A stretch of DNA of 64,000 nucleotides, taken from Bacteroidales bacterium (GTDB lineage: Bacteria; Bacteroidota; Bacteroidia; Bacteroidales; F082). Both the position numbers and the translations under genes were made by a program. Numbering within the stretch: the first letter of the stretch is position 1; every line of letters begins with the position of its first letter. The DNA is taken from NCBI GenBank assembly GCA_030690365.1, contig JAUYGX010000022.1, positions 1 through 64,000 of the forward strand, in the 5' to 3' direction. Of this stretch, positions 53,422 to 62,168 are shown one piece after another. Below the pieces are notes generated by a model that was given only the letters and a program-made list of their open reading frames with translations, did not search any database and was not told the DNA's origin.

Positions 53422-54624
53422 CTATTTATCTGATGCAAATTCCAGGGCAAAAGCAGCATAAAAGGCAGAAGCGGTTACCAGATCGCTGATGGCTACTTTC
53501 TCGTTGGGAGCATGTGCCAGCACTTCGTTTCCGGGACCAAATCCAATGGTAGGAATGCCATACATCCCATTGATGGTGACGCCATTGGTAGAAAATGTCC
53601 ACTTGTCGACCAGCGGCTTTTCGTTATAAAGATGTTCGTATGCCTTCACACCGGTGATAACAATTGGGTGGTCTTCAGGAATTTTCCAGGTGGGATAGTA
53701 TTTTTCCATGCCGTACTCCAAACCGGTATAAGCTGTTTCCATGTAATTCAGCACTTCTACTTTGGCATTTATGCCTTTGATGAGTTCTTCTATTTCACTA
53801 ACGGCCGATTCTTTGGTTTCTCCCCAGGTGAGGCGGCGGTCGAGGTGGAGGCGCGCGAAGTCGGCTACTGCACAGAGCGATGGGCTACCCGACACAAACT
53901 CCGAAATGGTCACACTGCCTTTTCCCAAAAAGGGGTCTCCGGCCAGACGTTCGTTGAGTTTTTCTATTTCCAGGGCGATTTCGCTGGCCATGTAAATGGC
54001 GTTTTTGCCTCGCTCCGGAGCCGATCCGTGCGACGAAACGCCAAAGAAACTTACATGCATCTCCATCCTGCCGCGGTGACCACGATAGATATTCAGGTTG
54101 GTGGGTTCGGTGCTGATAACCATATCTGGACGGATACCGTCTTCTTCGATGATGTATTTCCAGCAAAGTCCGTCACAGTCTTCTTCCATCACGCTGCCCA
54201 CAAAATAAATGGTTAGTTCGTTGGCCAGTCCCAGTTCTTTCAGGATTTTTCCGGAAGTAACAAAGGCAGCAGGCCCGCCTTCCTGGTCCACGGTGCCACG
54301 CCCGTGCACAAAACCGTCTTTTATTTCACCGCCGAGAGGGTTAAAATCCCAGTTTTCCATGTTGCCCATGTCCACGGTGTCCATGTGACCATCGATGGCC
54401 AGTATTTTCTTTCCATTGCCAATGCGACCAATGACGTTGCCCAGTCCGTCGATTTTTACTACATCGAAACCAGCCTCTTCCATCTGGCGTTTCAACTCCA
54501 GCTGGACTTTTTTTTCCTGCGCACTGAGCGATTTAATCTGTACCAGCTTGCTGAGGTTTTTAGCCGTATAATCGGCATATTGTTCCGCCAGTTTCCGGAT
54601 TTGTTGAAATGTGTTATGATTCAT
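53422..54624 (-). CDS. ygeY: YgeY family M20-type hydrolase
   Basis: The 400-residue metal-dependent hydrolase has DGHMDTVDMGN, GRGTVDQEGGPAAF, VGSVMEEDCDGLCW and, near the C-terminus, VLAHAPNEKVAI, which provide the M20 zinc ligands. YgeY homologues are linked to anaerobic purine/urate breakdown and to selenium-dependent hydroxylase clusters. No selD, selA or yqeB-like gene is visible here, so no selenium role is implied by context. It lies between the xanthine dehydrogenase genes (93 bp upstream) and ygeW (15 bp downstream). Confidence 0.9.
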   Translation of the reverse strand: MNHNTFQQIRKLAEQYADYTAKNLSKLVQIKSLSAQEKKVQLELKRQMEEAGFDVVKIDGLGNVIGRIGNGKKILAIDGHMDTVDMGNMENWDFNPLGGEIKDGFVHGRGTVDQEGGPAAFVTSGKILKELGLANELTIYFVGSVMEEDCDGLCWKYIIEEDGIRPDMVISTEPTNLNIYRGHRGRMEMHVSFFGVSSHGSAPERGKNAIYMASEIALEIEKLNERLAGDPFLGKGSVTISEFVSGSPSLCAVADFARLHLDRRLTWGETKESAVSEIEELIKGINAKVEVLNYMETAYTGLEYGMEKYYPTWKIPEDHPIVITGVKAYEHLYNEKPLVDKWTFSTNGVTINGMYGIPTIGFGPGNEVLAHAPNEKVAISDLVTASAFYAAFALEFASDK

Positions 54625-54717
54625 TTTATCAATTATTTAAAAATCTTTTGTGGGTTTATCCCTTTTTCCGGGTTTTATTGCGGAAATTAGGGTGTAATCT
54701 CTGCTAAAATCAGGTTT

Positions 54718-56973
54718 CTAGGTTTGTTCATACAGCCCCATCAAAACTTTTTCAGGTGTCATGGGGGCGTTAAACGCCATTGAATAATCAGGATTAAAAG
54801 CCTTAATGGCCTGTTGAATGGCGAAGTAAGCGCCAATACCATAGTTAAAGGGTGGTTCGCCTACTGCTTTCGATTTGAGAATGGCCAGGTTGTCTGATTC
54901 ATTTTCAAGCGGAATAATTTCCACCGATTTGGGTGCAGAATACAGATCGGGAACCTTGTAGGTGCTCAGCGCATTCGACAGTAAAATTCCGTTTTTGTCG
55001 TAGGCAATTTCCTCCATGGTCATCCAGCCAATGCCTTGCATCAATGCTCCTTCCACCTGTCCCAGATCGATTTCCTGGTTCATGCTTTTCCCGAAATCGT
55101 GTACAATTTTCACATCTTCTATTTCGTAGGTTCCACGCAGACAGTCTGTTAAAACTGTGGTTAACACCAATCCGTAAACATGATAGGCAAATGGGTGGCC
55201 CTTTTCGGCCGATTTATCAAAATGGATTTCGGGCGTGGCATAGTGGCTGCTTTCACTCAAACTGATGCGTTGCAAAAAAGCCGTTTTCACCAGTTCCTTC
55301 CAGGTTATCCCGGTAGGTTTTTTATTGAAAAATACTTCTTCATTTTTAATATCCAATGCTTCTTCATTGCCGGAAACCAATTTGGCTGCCACTTTTTTCA
55401 ATCTGCTAAGCAATGCATTGCATGCCATTTGAACGGCTTTCCCATTTAAATCGGCCGTAGAACTTGCTGCCGACGGCGAAGTATTGGCCACACGGGTGGT
55501 GTTGGTCGATTCAATATTGATTTTATGCATGTCGATGGAAAAAACCCCGGCGGCCACCTGCATCATCTTGGTATTTACGCTTTGCCCCATTTCTACAGCT
55601 CCTGTGCTGATCCCTACACTTCCATCCTGATAAATATGCACCAAAGCCCGGGCATGGTTCATCACCGTGTTGGTAAACGACACGCCAAAGGTGATGGGAA
55701 AGATAGAAAACCCCTTTTTTTTCAGTGAATGTTGTGCATTGTATTGGTTGATGTCTTCCTGTAATTTTGCAATATTCCACTGTTTATCAGCAAGGTGCCA
55801 TGAATTATCAAGCATTACATTTTGGGCCTTTTGTCCATAAGGAAATACGTCCCCCTCTTTCAATAAATTTATTTTCTGGATTTCTTCCACAGAAACATTC
55901 AGCTCTTTGGAAGCCAGATGAATGGCGCATTCGATGGCGAACATGCCCTGAGGAGCCCCAAATCCGCGAAAGGCCGTATTGGGTGGCAGATTTGTTTTGC
56001 AGCTGTGTACGGTAGCCTTAACATTTGGGATAAAATAGCTGTTGGTGCAATGGAATAAAGTGCGCTCGGTGATGGCCGGGGACAGATCGGCTGCTGCACC
56101 CGCATTTTGCAGGTAGTTGGCTTCATAGGCCAGTATTTTGTTCTCTTTCGACAGACCGATTTTAAAATGCGTGGTATATGGATGCCTTTTGCCGGTCATG
56201 TACATATCATCATGCCGGCTCAGGATCATCTTAACGGGTTTTTTCAGGTGATGTGCCGCCAGCGCCACCATCACGGCCCAGGGTGTTGCCTGATCCTCTT
56301 TTCCGCCAAAACCGCCGCCAAGCCGGTTGACGTCCACTTCAATCTGGTTCATGGGAATGCCCAGCACACGAGCCGTTTGCTTTTGAATGGCTGTGGGTCC
56401 CTGCGTGGAAGCATAAATTTTCAGTTTTCCTTTTTCCATCGGAATGGCGTAAGCACCTTGTGTTTCCAGGTACAGGTGCTCCTGACCGCCCGATTCAGCA
56501 GTTCCTTCAAAAACATGGGCGCAATCTTTCCATGCACTTTCGGCATCACCCATTTTAAAGGTCCGGGGAGGCGATATGAATTGGTTTCTCTCAAAGGCTT
56601 CGGTGGCGGTTGTCACCGGATGTAGAATATCCATGTCGAAGGTCACCAATTGTTTGGCCTGCTGACAAATAAAATCCGACTTCCCGACAATAAGGGCAAC
56701 TGGCTGACCAACAAAATGAAGTTCTTCTTCAGCAAAAAGAGGCTCATCGGGAATAATGCCACCAATTTGATTTTCGCCAGGGATATCCCGGTAGGTAAAG
56801 ATCCGAAGGATGCCAGGAAGTGTTTCCGCCTCCGAAAAATCAATCGAAAGCAATTTACCGTGGGCAATGGGTGAGGTAACCACCGAAGCAAAAAGGGTTC
56901 CCTGGATTTCGGGCATGTCGTCGATAAAGATGGATTTACCGCTCAGGTGCGATGTAGAGTCGATGTTCTTCAT
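54718..56973 (-). CDS. xdhB: Xanthine dehydrogenase, molybdopterin-binding subunit
   Basis: The 751-residue large subunit oxidises hypoxanthine and xanthine at a molybdenum centre. Motifs in order are GQPVALIVGKSD, GQEHLYLETQGAYAIP, RLGGGFGGKEDQ, AFRGFGAPQGMFAIE (substrate arginine), GAVEMGQSVNTKMMQVAA and KAVGEPPFNYGIG with the catalytic glutamate. The fold is complete. It starts 5 bp after the small-subunit gene. Domain split (FeS/FAD separate from Mo) is as in bacterial XdhAB. Purine is the likeliest substrate, given YgeW and YgeY in the same operon. Confidence 0.92.
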   Translation of the reverse strand: MKNIDSTSHLSGKSIFIDDMPEIQGTLFASVVTSPIAHGKLLSIDFSEAETLPGILRIFTYRDIPGENQIGGIIPDEPLFAEEELHFVGQPVALIVGKSDFICQQAKQLVTFDMDILHPVTTATEAFERNQFISPPRTFKMGDAESAWKDCAHVFEGTAESGGQEHLYLETQGAYAIPMEKGKLKIYASTQGPTAIQKQTARVLGIPMNQIEVDVNRLGGGFGGKEDQATPWAVMVALAAHHLKKPVKMILSRHDDMYMTGKRHPYTTHFKIGLSKENKILAYEANYLQNAGAAADLSPAITERTLFHCTNSYFIPNVKATVHSCKTNLPPNTAFRGFGAPQGMFAIECAIHLASKELNVSVEEIQKINLLKEGDVFPYGQKAQNVMLDNSWHLADKQWNIAKLQEDINQYNAQHSLKKKGFSIFPITFGVSFTNTVMNHARALVHIYQDGSVGISTGAVEMGQSVNTKMMQVAAGVFSIDMHKINIESTNTTRVANTSPSAASSTADLNGKAVQMACNALLSRLKKVAAKLVSGNEEALDIKNEEVFFNKKPTGITWKELVKTAFLQRISLSESSHYATPEIHFDKSAEKGHPFAYHVYGLVLTTVLTDCLRGTYEIEDVKIVHDFGKSMNQEIDLGQVEGALMQGIGWMTMEEIAYDKNGILLSNALSTYKVPDLYSAPKSVEIIPLENESDNLAILKSKAVGEPPFNYGIGAYFAIQQAIKAFNPDYSMAFNAPMTPEKVLMGLYEQT

Positions 56974-56978
56974 GGCTA

Positions 56979-58385
56979 CTAAACGTTTAAGAGTTCAGAT
57001 GATTTTACCCTGTTGGGAAACAGGCGGATAAAGTGGGCATAGAACAACTGTCTCAACAACAATCTTTTGTATTCTGCACTTCCGCGGATATCGCTGATGG
57101 GGGCTATTTCTTCTTTCATAACACAAAAGGCCTTACGAAGGTTTTCCGCATTCAGCTTTTTGCCCGTTAGAAATTCGCAGGTGTTTTTAAGGTATTTAGG
57201 AATGGGAGCAACCCCTCCCGCTGCCAGGTGTATTTCGTTTATTTCATCCCCTTTCAGGTGAATACTGATGGCGCAATTTACACTGGCTATGTCGAGGTAA
57301 GTCCGTTTACTCACCTTCTCAAAATTGAAGGCCATCGTTTTTCCAGTTTCAATGGCAAGTGATTGTATTAATTCATCTTTTTGAAGTGCTATTTTTTTAT
57401 AATCTTTAAAGAATTCCTTCAAGGGCAGTTTTCGGGACGACTCAGTATCAGGGTTTAAAAGTGTGATGTCTGCATTTAAAGCCAAAAATAAAACAGATAA
57501 ATCGCCAATGGGAGAAGCATTTACCAGATTCCCGCCAAGGGTTCCCATATTCCGGATCACCTGCGACGAAACCAGTTGGAAAAACTCCTTTAACCTGGGC
57601 AATGCGGATATAATCAGCTCGTTGTTCAACATATCTGAAGCGGTAAGCCCGGCACCGATGGTTAGTTTGGTTCCGTTTTGAAAAACATCGGTTAAACTTT
57701 TGATCTGATTTACGGGAATGGCCTCCATACCCTGAAGGTCTTCTGCTTTTTGCACGTAAAGATCCGTTCCTCCACCCACCAAAACACCTGCCTTTAAAGG
57801 TGAAAGAGGAACTATTTTTTTTAGTTGTTCGGAGATTTGCAGAAAATATTTCGGGACAAAGTGCTGTTTTATCAGCCAATCGAGACTGCGACCTTTGGGT
57901 GAGTGTTTTAATTGTTCAAATATATCAACAGCGGCCTTTTCGATGGATTTATATCCCGTACAACGGCAGATATTCCCACTAATGGACTCCCGAATTCCGG
58001 TGATGGAAGTCTCTTTGTTGAGTGCATAACCCGAAAAAGCCATGACAAATCCCGGGGTACAAAACCCACATTGCGTGGCATTGTGTTCCAGCATGGACTT
58101 CTGAACCTGGTTTAAGTCCGCTTCAATACCGATTCCTTCCACCGTCACGATATGTTTACCATGCACATTGATGATGGGAGTGAGGCAGGATGTAATGGTC
58201 TTGTAATGAACATGATCGTTAGCAGAAAGCGATCCTGATAAAACCGTGCATGCACCACAATCCCCTTCGCGGCATCCAATTTTGGTTCCCTTCAAATGCT
58301 GATCGCCCCTGATAAAATCCAGTAAGATCGACCCACCCGGCAGATTGGTTTCTACGAGCTGATTATTTAAAATAAATTGAATCAT
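56979..58385 (-). CDS. xdhA: Xanthine dehydrogenase, FeS/FAD subunit
   Basis: The 468-residue small subunit has two [2Fe-2S] clusters in the N-terminal ~160 residues. The first is Cys38, Cys43 and Cys46 in GCREGDCGACTVL; the second is CGFCTPGF with NICRCTGYKSIEKA. The FAD domain follows with GGGTDLYVQKAED and NMGTLGGNLVNASPIGD. Electrons flow from Mo through these clusters to FAD and NAD+. The ATG at 58385 is preferred to an open start 14 codons upstream because it fits the FeS-domain N-terminus. It is the first gene of the operon; the promoter in 58386-58627 is not obvious. Confidence 0.92.
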   Translation of the reverse strand: MIQFILNNQLVETNLPGGSILLDFIRGDQHLKGTKIGCREGDCGACTVLSGSLSANDHVHYKTITSCLTPIINVHGKHIVTVEGIGIEADLNQVQKSMLEHNATQCGFCTPGFVMAFSGYALNKETSITGIRESISGNICRCTGYKSIEKAAVDIFEQLKHSPKGRSLDWLIKQHFVPKYFLQISEQLKKIVPLSPLKAGVLVGGGTDLYVQKAEDLQGMEAIPVNQIKSLTDVFQNGTKLTIGAGLTASDMLNNELIISALPRLKEFFQLVSSQVIRNMGTLGGNLVNASPIGDLSVLFLALNADITLLNPDTESSRKLPLKEFFKDYKKIALQKDELIQSLAIETGKTMAFNFEKVSKRTYLDIASVNCAISIHLKGDEINEIHLAAGGVAPIPKYLKNTCEFLTGKKLNAENLRKAFCVMKEEIAPISDIRGSAEYKRLLLRQLFYAHFIRLFPNRVKSSELLNV

Positions 58386-58627
58386 AACACCAGTAAAATT
58401 AAACATTTTAGTCACATACTGCTCCATCGTTTTACTAAATGTGCATATTTTGAAATGCGTATAATTTGACTGAAATTTTAGCAGCCTCTGTATTTTTTGT
58501 CTATTTTAGCGGGGATAACCAAAAATGAAATTTCCCCGGAAATGCGTTGCCATAATCGATGCATTAATTCTGAGGTTTTGAGAATTCATTCCAGTTTATA
58601 AATATCTGGTACACAGGAGGAAATCCT

Positions 58628-59299
58628 TTGAAAAGAAGTTATATGAAGAAGAAAAGATTTGCAGTAGTTCTGGCAGGTTGCGGAGTGTATGATGGCGCCG
58701 AAATTCAGGAAGCGGTTCTTACCATGCTGGCCATTAGGAAACAGGGAGGATCTTATCAGTGTTTTGCCCCTGACATCCTACAATATCATGTGGTCAATCA
58801 TTTTGATGGACAGGAAATGCATGAAAAAAGAAACGTGCTGGTTGAATCGGCGCGCATTGCCAGAGGAAACATTAAGCGCTTAATTGAATTCAATCCTGAA
58901 GATTTTGATGCTTTAATCTTTCCGGGTGGTTTTGGTGCTGCCAAAAATTTATCCACCGTGGCTTTTGATGGTGCCAATGCTAAGGTCACACCCGAAGTGG
59001 AACGGGCGATCATGGAAATGGTCAGCGCCGGTAAGCCCATTGGCGCACTTTGCATTGCTCCGGCTTTTGTTGCCAAAGTACTGCAAGGCGTTGAGGTTAC
59101 CATTGGCGATGACCCCGGAACCATTGCAGCCATCGAAGGGATGGGAAGCCATCATCGGGTGACAACCCATGGAGAAGTGGTCGTGGATAACAAGTTCAAG
59201 GTTTTTACAACACCTTGTTACATGTTGGATGCCACCCTCCTGGATATTGAGCTGGGTGCCGAAAATGTGGTAAAAGCCATGATGAAAGAGCTTTCCTGA
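58628..59299 (+). CDS. elbB: ElbB-like glyoxalase III family protein
   Basis: The 223-residue DJ-1/PfpI-superfamily protein has GCGVYDGAEIQEAVLTMLA at its start and the nucleophile elbow GALCIAPAFVAKVL with Cys, preceded by FPGGFGAAKNLS. E. coli ElbB has weak glyoxalase III activity and is associated with isoprenoid synthesis. A perfect AGGAGG (58615-58620) sits 7 bases before the TTG at 58628, supporting this start; the ATG at 58643 has no such site. Strong Shine-Dalgarno signals are rare in this phylum. The next gene follows by 13 bp. Confidence 0.85.
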   Translation: MKRSYMKKKRFAVVLAGCGVYDGAEIQEAVLTMLAIRKQGGSYQCFAPDILQYHVVNHFDGQEMHEKRNVLVESARIARGNIKRLIEFNPEDFDALIFPGGFGAAKNLSTVAFDGANAKVTPEVERAIMEMVSAGKPIGALCIAPAFVAKVLQGVEVTIGDDPGTIAAIEGMGSHHRVTTHGEVVVDNKFKVFTTPCYMLDATLLDIELGAENVVKAMMKELS

Positions 59300-59312
59300 T
59301 GCAAATCAAAAG

Positions 59313-60263
59313 ATGATAAACAAAGTCACTTCACTTTTCGGAATAAAATATCCCATCATTCAGGGCGGAATGATCTGGTGCAGTGGATGGAGATTGGCCT
59401 CCGCTGTAAGCAATGCCGGTGGTCTGGGCCTGATTGGTTCCGGATCAATGCGGCCGGAACTGCTCGAGGAACATATCATTAAGTGCAAGGCTGCGACAAA
59501 CCTGCCTTTTGGGGTTAATGTTCCGTTAATCTATCCCCAAACCGATCAATTGATCGAAATCATACTACGTCATCAAGTAAAGATTGTGTTTAGCTCTGCC
59601 GGGAATCCCGCAAAATATACTTCTTTGTTAAAGGAAAACGGGATCATCGTAGCCCATGTGGTGGCCAACAGTAAATTCGCTTTAAAGGCAGCCGAAGCTG
59701 GTGTAGATGCCATTGTTGCCGAAGGATTTGAAGCAGGAGGACATAATGGTGCCGAAGAAACCACCACCCTGGTTTTGATTCCTCAGTTACGACCCTTAAT
59801 CAAGCAACCCTTGATTGCAGCCGGAGGAATTGCATCGGGTGAGGCCATGTATGCAGCCATGGCACTTGGTGCCGATGGAGTGCAGATTGGCAGCCTGTTT
59901 GCTTCATCTGTGGAGTCGTCGGGACACTGGCAATTTAAACAGGCCATTTTTGATGCCGGTGATGGTGCCACGAGGTTGCTGATGAAAAAGGTGGTTCCTG
60001 TGAGGCTGCTCAAAAACGGATTCTTCGATGATATCATGAGGGCTGAATCCCTTGGCGCCTCGGCTGAGGAACTAAAAGAAATTCTTGGAAAAGGCAAAGC
60101 CAAAACCGGAATGTTCCTTGGGGACACCGAAAATGGTGAACTTGAAATCGGACAAGTATGTGCACTGATCAACCAGGAAAATTCTGTGTCCGAAATAGTA
60201 GAAAGCCTGATACATAACTTTTACAATACGGCCAACAGGATGTACCATGAATGGCTTTTCTAA
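59313..60263 (+). CDS. Nitronate monooxygenase / FabK-like FMN enzyme
   Basis: The 316-residue FMN-dependent TIM barrel begins with GIKYPIIQGGMIWCSGWRLA and has GVNVPLIYP, EGFEAGGHNGAEE and AAGGIASGEAMYAAMALGADGVQIG. These fit the nitronate monooxygenase/2-nitropropane dioxygenase family; the related enoyl-ACP reductase FabK shares the same motifs, so the substrate is open. The role could be detoxification of nitronates or fatty-acid synthesis. It lies between elbB and the acyl-CoA dehydrogenase gene, on the same strand with short gaps. Confidence 0.82.
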   Translation: MINKVTSLFGIKYPIIQGGMIWCSGWRLASAVSNAGGLGLIGSGSMRPELLEEHIIKCKAATNLPFGVNVPLIYPQTDQLIEIILRHQVKIVFSSAGNPAKYTSLLKENGIIVAHVVANSKFALKAAEAGVDAIVAEGFEAGGHNGAEETTTLVLIPQLRPLIKQPLIAAGGIASGEAMYAAMALGADGVQIGSLFASSVESSGHWQFKQAIFDAGDGATRLLMKKVVPVRLLKNGFFDDIMRAESLGASAEELKEILGKGKAKTGMFLGDTENGELEIGQVCALINQENSVSEIVESLIHNFYNTANRMYHEWLF

Positions 60264-60331
60264 TTTAGAATCGTGACTAAACAAAATTTACTTAAATTCG
60301 TCAAATTACAGCAGTATAAATATTGATAAAA

Positions 60332-61471
60332 ATGAACTTTGAATTTACAGAAGAACAGTTGATGATTCAACAGGCGGCACGCGATTTTGCCCAGCGTGAA
60401 TTGTTGCAGGATGTCCTGGAGAGGGATGAAAAGGCAATTTTTCCGGCCAATCATGTTAAAAAAATGGCAGAACTTGGTTTCCTGGGCATGATGACCGACG
60501 AAAAATACGGAGGTGGTGGAATGGACACGGTTTCGTATATACTGGCCATGGAAGAAATTTCGAAAGTGGATGCTTCGGTGGCGGTGATCATGTCTATCAA
60601 CAATTCGTTGGTTTGTCATGGTCTGGAGAAATTCGGCACCGAAGAACAGAAACAGAAATATCTTCGTCCACTGGCCAGTGGAGAGGTGATTGGTGCTTAT
60701 TTGTTGTCGGAACCGGAAGCCGGTTCTGATGCCACCCATCAGCATACCACTGCCGTGGATCATGGCGATCATTATGTACTCAACGGCACAAAGAACTGGA
60801 TTTCAAATGCCAATTCTGCGGCCATCTACCTGGTGATGGCACAAACTCATCCCGAACTGGGACACAAAGGAATCAACGCCTTTATTGTTGAGAAAAATAC
60901 GCCGGGCATCACCTTGGGACCTCATGAAAACAAAATGGGCATGCGCAGTTCGGATACCCATTCGGTGATGTTTAGCGATGTAAAAGTTCCGAAGGAAAAC
61001 CGCATTGGTGACGATGGTTTTGGATTTAAATTTGCGATGAAGGTGCTCGAAGCCGGACGCATGGGCATTGCAGCTCAGGCGTTGGGCATCGCCTCAGGTG
61101 CTTTTGAACGGGCTGTGGCTTACGCCAAAGAACGAAAAGCATTCGGCACCCAGATAGCCAATCACCAGGCCATCGCCTTTAAACTGGCGGATATGGCCGT
61201 TAAGATCGAAAATGCACGCAACTTGTGCTTGAAGGCGGCCTGGCTGAAAGACAATGGCAAGTCGTATACGCTCGCCGGCTCGATGGCCAAGCTGTATGCA
61301 GCCGACATTGCCATGGAGGTTACCACCGAGGCAGTCCAGATACATGGAGGTTATGGATACGTGAAGGAGTACCATGTGGAAAGATTGATGCGCGAGGCCA
61401 AGCTAACGCAGATCTATGAAGGTACCTCTGAAGTGCAAAAGATCGTGATATCAAGGGCAGTACTACGCTAA
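60332..61471 (+). CDS. Acyl-CoA dehydrogenase (short-chain type)
   Basis: The 379-residue flavoprotein starts MNFEFTEEQLMIQQAARDFA. It has GAYLLSEPEAGSDA, LNGTKNWISNANSAAIYLVM and RIGDDGFGFKFAMKVLEAGRM, then QIHGGYGYVKEYHVERL and the catalytic glutamate region IYEGTSEVQKI. It is most like butyryl-CoA/short-chain dehydrogenases that donate electrons to ETF. The ATG at 60332 is preferred to one three codons upstream. Its stop codon abuts the RAYT stop codon with no spacer. The etfBA genes follow 1.4 kb later. Confidence 0.93.
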   Translation: MNFEFTEEQLMIQQAARDFAQRELLQDVLERDEKAIFPANHVKKMAELGFLGMMTDEKYGGGGMDTVSYILAMEEISKVDASVAVIMSINNSLVCHGLEKFGTEEQKQKYLRPLASGEVIGAYLLSEPEAGSDATHQHTTAVDHGDHYVLNGTKNWISNANSAAIYLVMAQTHPELGHKGINAFIVEKNTPGITLGPHENKMGMRSSDTHSVMFSDVKVPKENRIGDDGFGFKFAMKVLEAGRMGIAAQALGIASGAFERAVAYAKERKAFGTQIANHQAIAFKLADMAVKIENARNLCLKAAWLKDNGKSYTLAGSMAKLYAADIAMEVTTEAVQIHGGYGYVKEYHVERLMREAKLTQIYEGTSEVQKIVISRAVLR

Positions 61472-62041
61472 CTACCCCCTACGACCTTTCCCCCGCGGTC
61501 CCTTCCAGTTACGTGGGTTATCCTGGATGTATCGCTTTATCCGTTGAAACTCTCCATCATCTCTGATCACATGGTCGTAATAGTCGCGTTGCCATGTTTT
61601 GGTTCCGGGTGTATTGAAGAGGATGTTGATGTGCTTTGAAGTTTGCATTTTCAACTTTCCTATGACTTTGAAAAGCAGCATTTTTCTGCGAAGTTTAATG
61701 TATTCCTGAAGGTCTGTTTTTTGAGACAGTACATACAATTCATGAATTGTATGTACGTTATCAAAGTCATACGCTCCCAGCGTGATAATACAATGAAAGT
61801 GGTCTGGCATCACGATCCATTCATCGAGGATGACGCGTGTATGATAGGTTGGTATTTCTTTAATAAATTCAGATACAATCTTGCCTGCATCAGATAATAT
61901 CATTCTGGCATTTTCAATTTTACCCAAAATCTGTAATCTATCCTGGGTATTAACTGTAATAAAATACGAGCCTGGTGAGGAATAATCCCAAAACTGCATC
62001 CGGTTCGATTCAATGCGGTATTTGTTAAGGTACAGGGTCAT
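61472..62041 (-). mobile_element. REP-associated tyrosine transposase (RAYT) gene
   Basis: The 189-residue single-strand transposase is related to the Y1 transposases of IS200/IS605. The HUH motif is HFH at 81-83 (VMPDHFHCIITL), and the catalytic tyrosine lies in WQRDYYDHVIRD (Tyr154 or Tyr155). The C-terminus, RIKRYIQDNPRNWKG, is typical of RAYTs. These proteins mobilise short hairpin repeats in trans. The coding sequence contains a 28-bp perfect palindrome (61729-61756, residues about 96-105). A 54-bp palindrome lies 36 bases upstream of the start. The gene is convergent with, and abuts, the acyl-CoA dehydrogenase gene. Confidence 0.85.
61729..61756. repeat. 28-bp perfect palindrome within the RAYT gene
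   Basis: GTACATACAATTCA followed by its exact reverse complement, centred at 61742/61743. The central ATTCATGAAT is identical to the centre of the 54-bp palindrome at 62078-62131. It encodes the HTIHELYV region of the transposase. Confidence 0.85.
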
Positions 62042-62077
62042 GGAGTAGGTTTTAACAGGTTAAAGGTATAAAAAACA

Positions 62078-62131
62078 AGTATAACTGATAGTATAACCGA
62101 TTCATGAATCGGTTATACTATCAGTTATACT
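62078..62131. repeat. 54-bp perfect palindrome between RAYT and DUF2179 genes
   Basis: The left arm (62078-62104, AGTATAACTGATAGTATAAC...) and right arm (62105-62131) are exact reverse complements with no loop. The centre is GATTCATGAATC. Each arm also contains a tandem-like AGTATAA repeat. It starts 36 bases beyond the RAYT start codon and reaches the first base of the -7 box of the next gene. It is a candidate REP-type target of the RAYT or an operator. Confidence 0.9.
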
Positions 62132-62138
62132 ACTTTTG
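62108..62138 (+). promoter_or_regulatory. Candidate promoter overlapping the palindrome
   Basis: TACTTTTG (62131-62138) is a perfect TAnnTTTG box 30 bases before the ATG at 62169. The -33 position, 19 bases upstream, falls in ATCG inside the right palindrome arm. Confidence 0.4.
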
Positions 62139-62168
62139 CATGACGTTAAAACTTAAAAAACTACTTAA

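Noticed and set aside
53422-54624. Evidence for selenium metabolism from the YgeY name
   Set aside because: No selenium-handling gene is visible in the window; the name reflects co-occurrence in other genomes.
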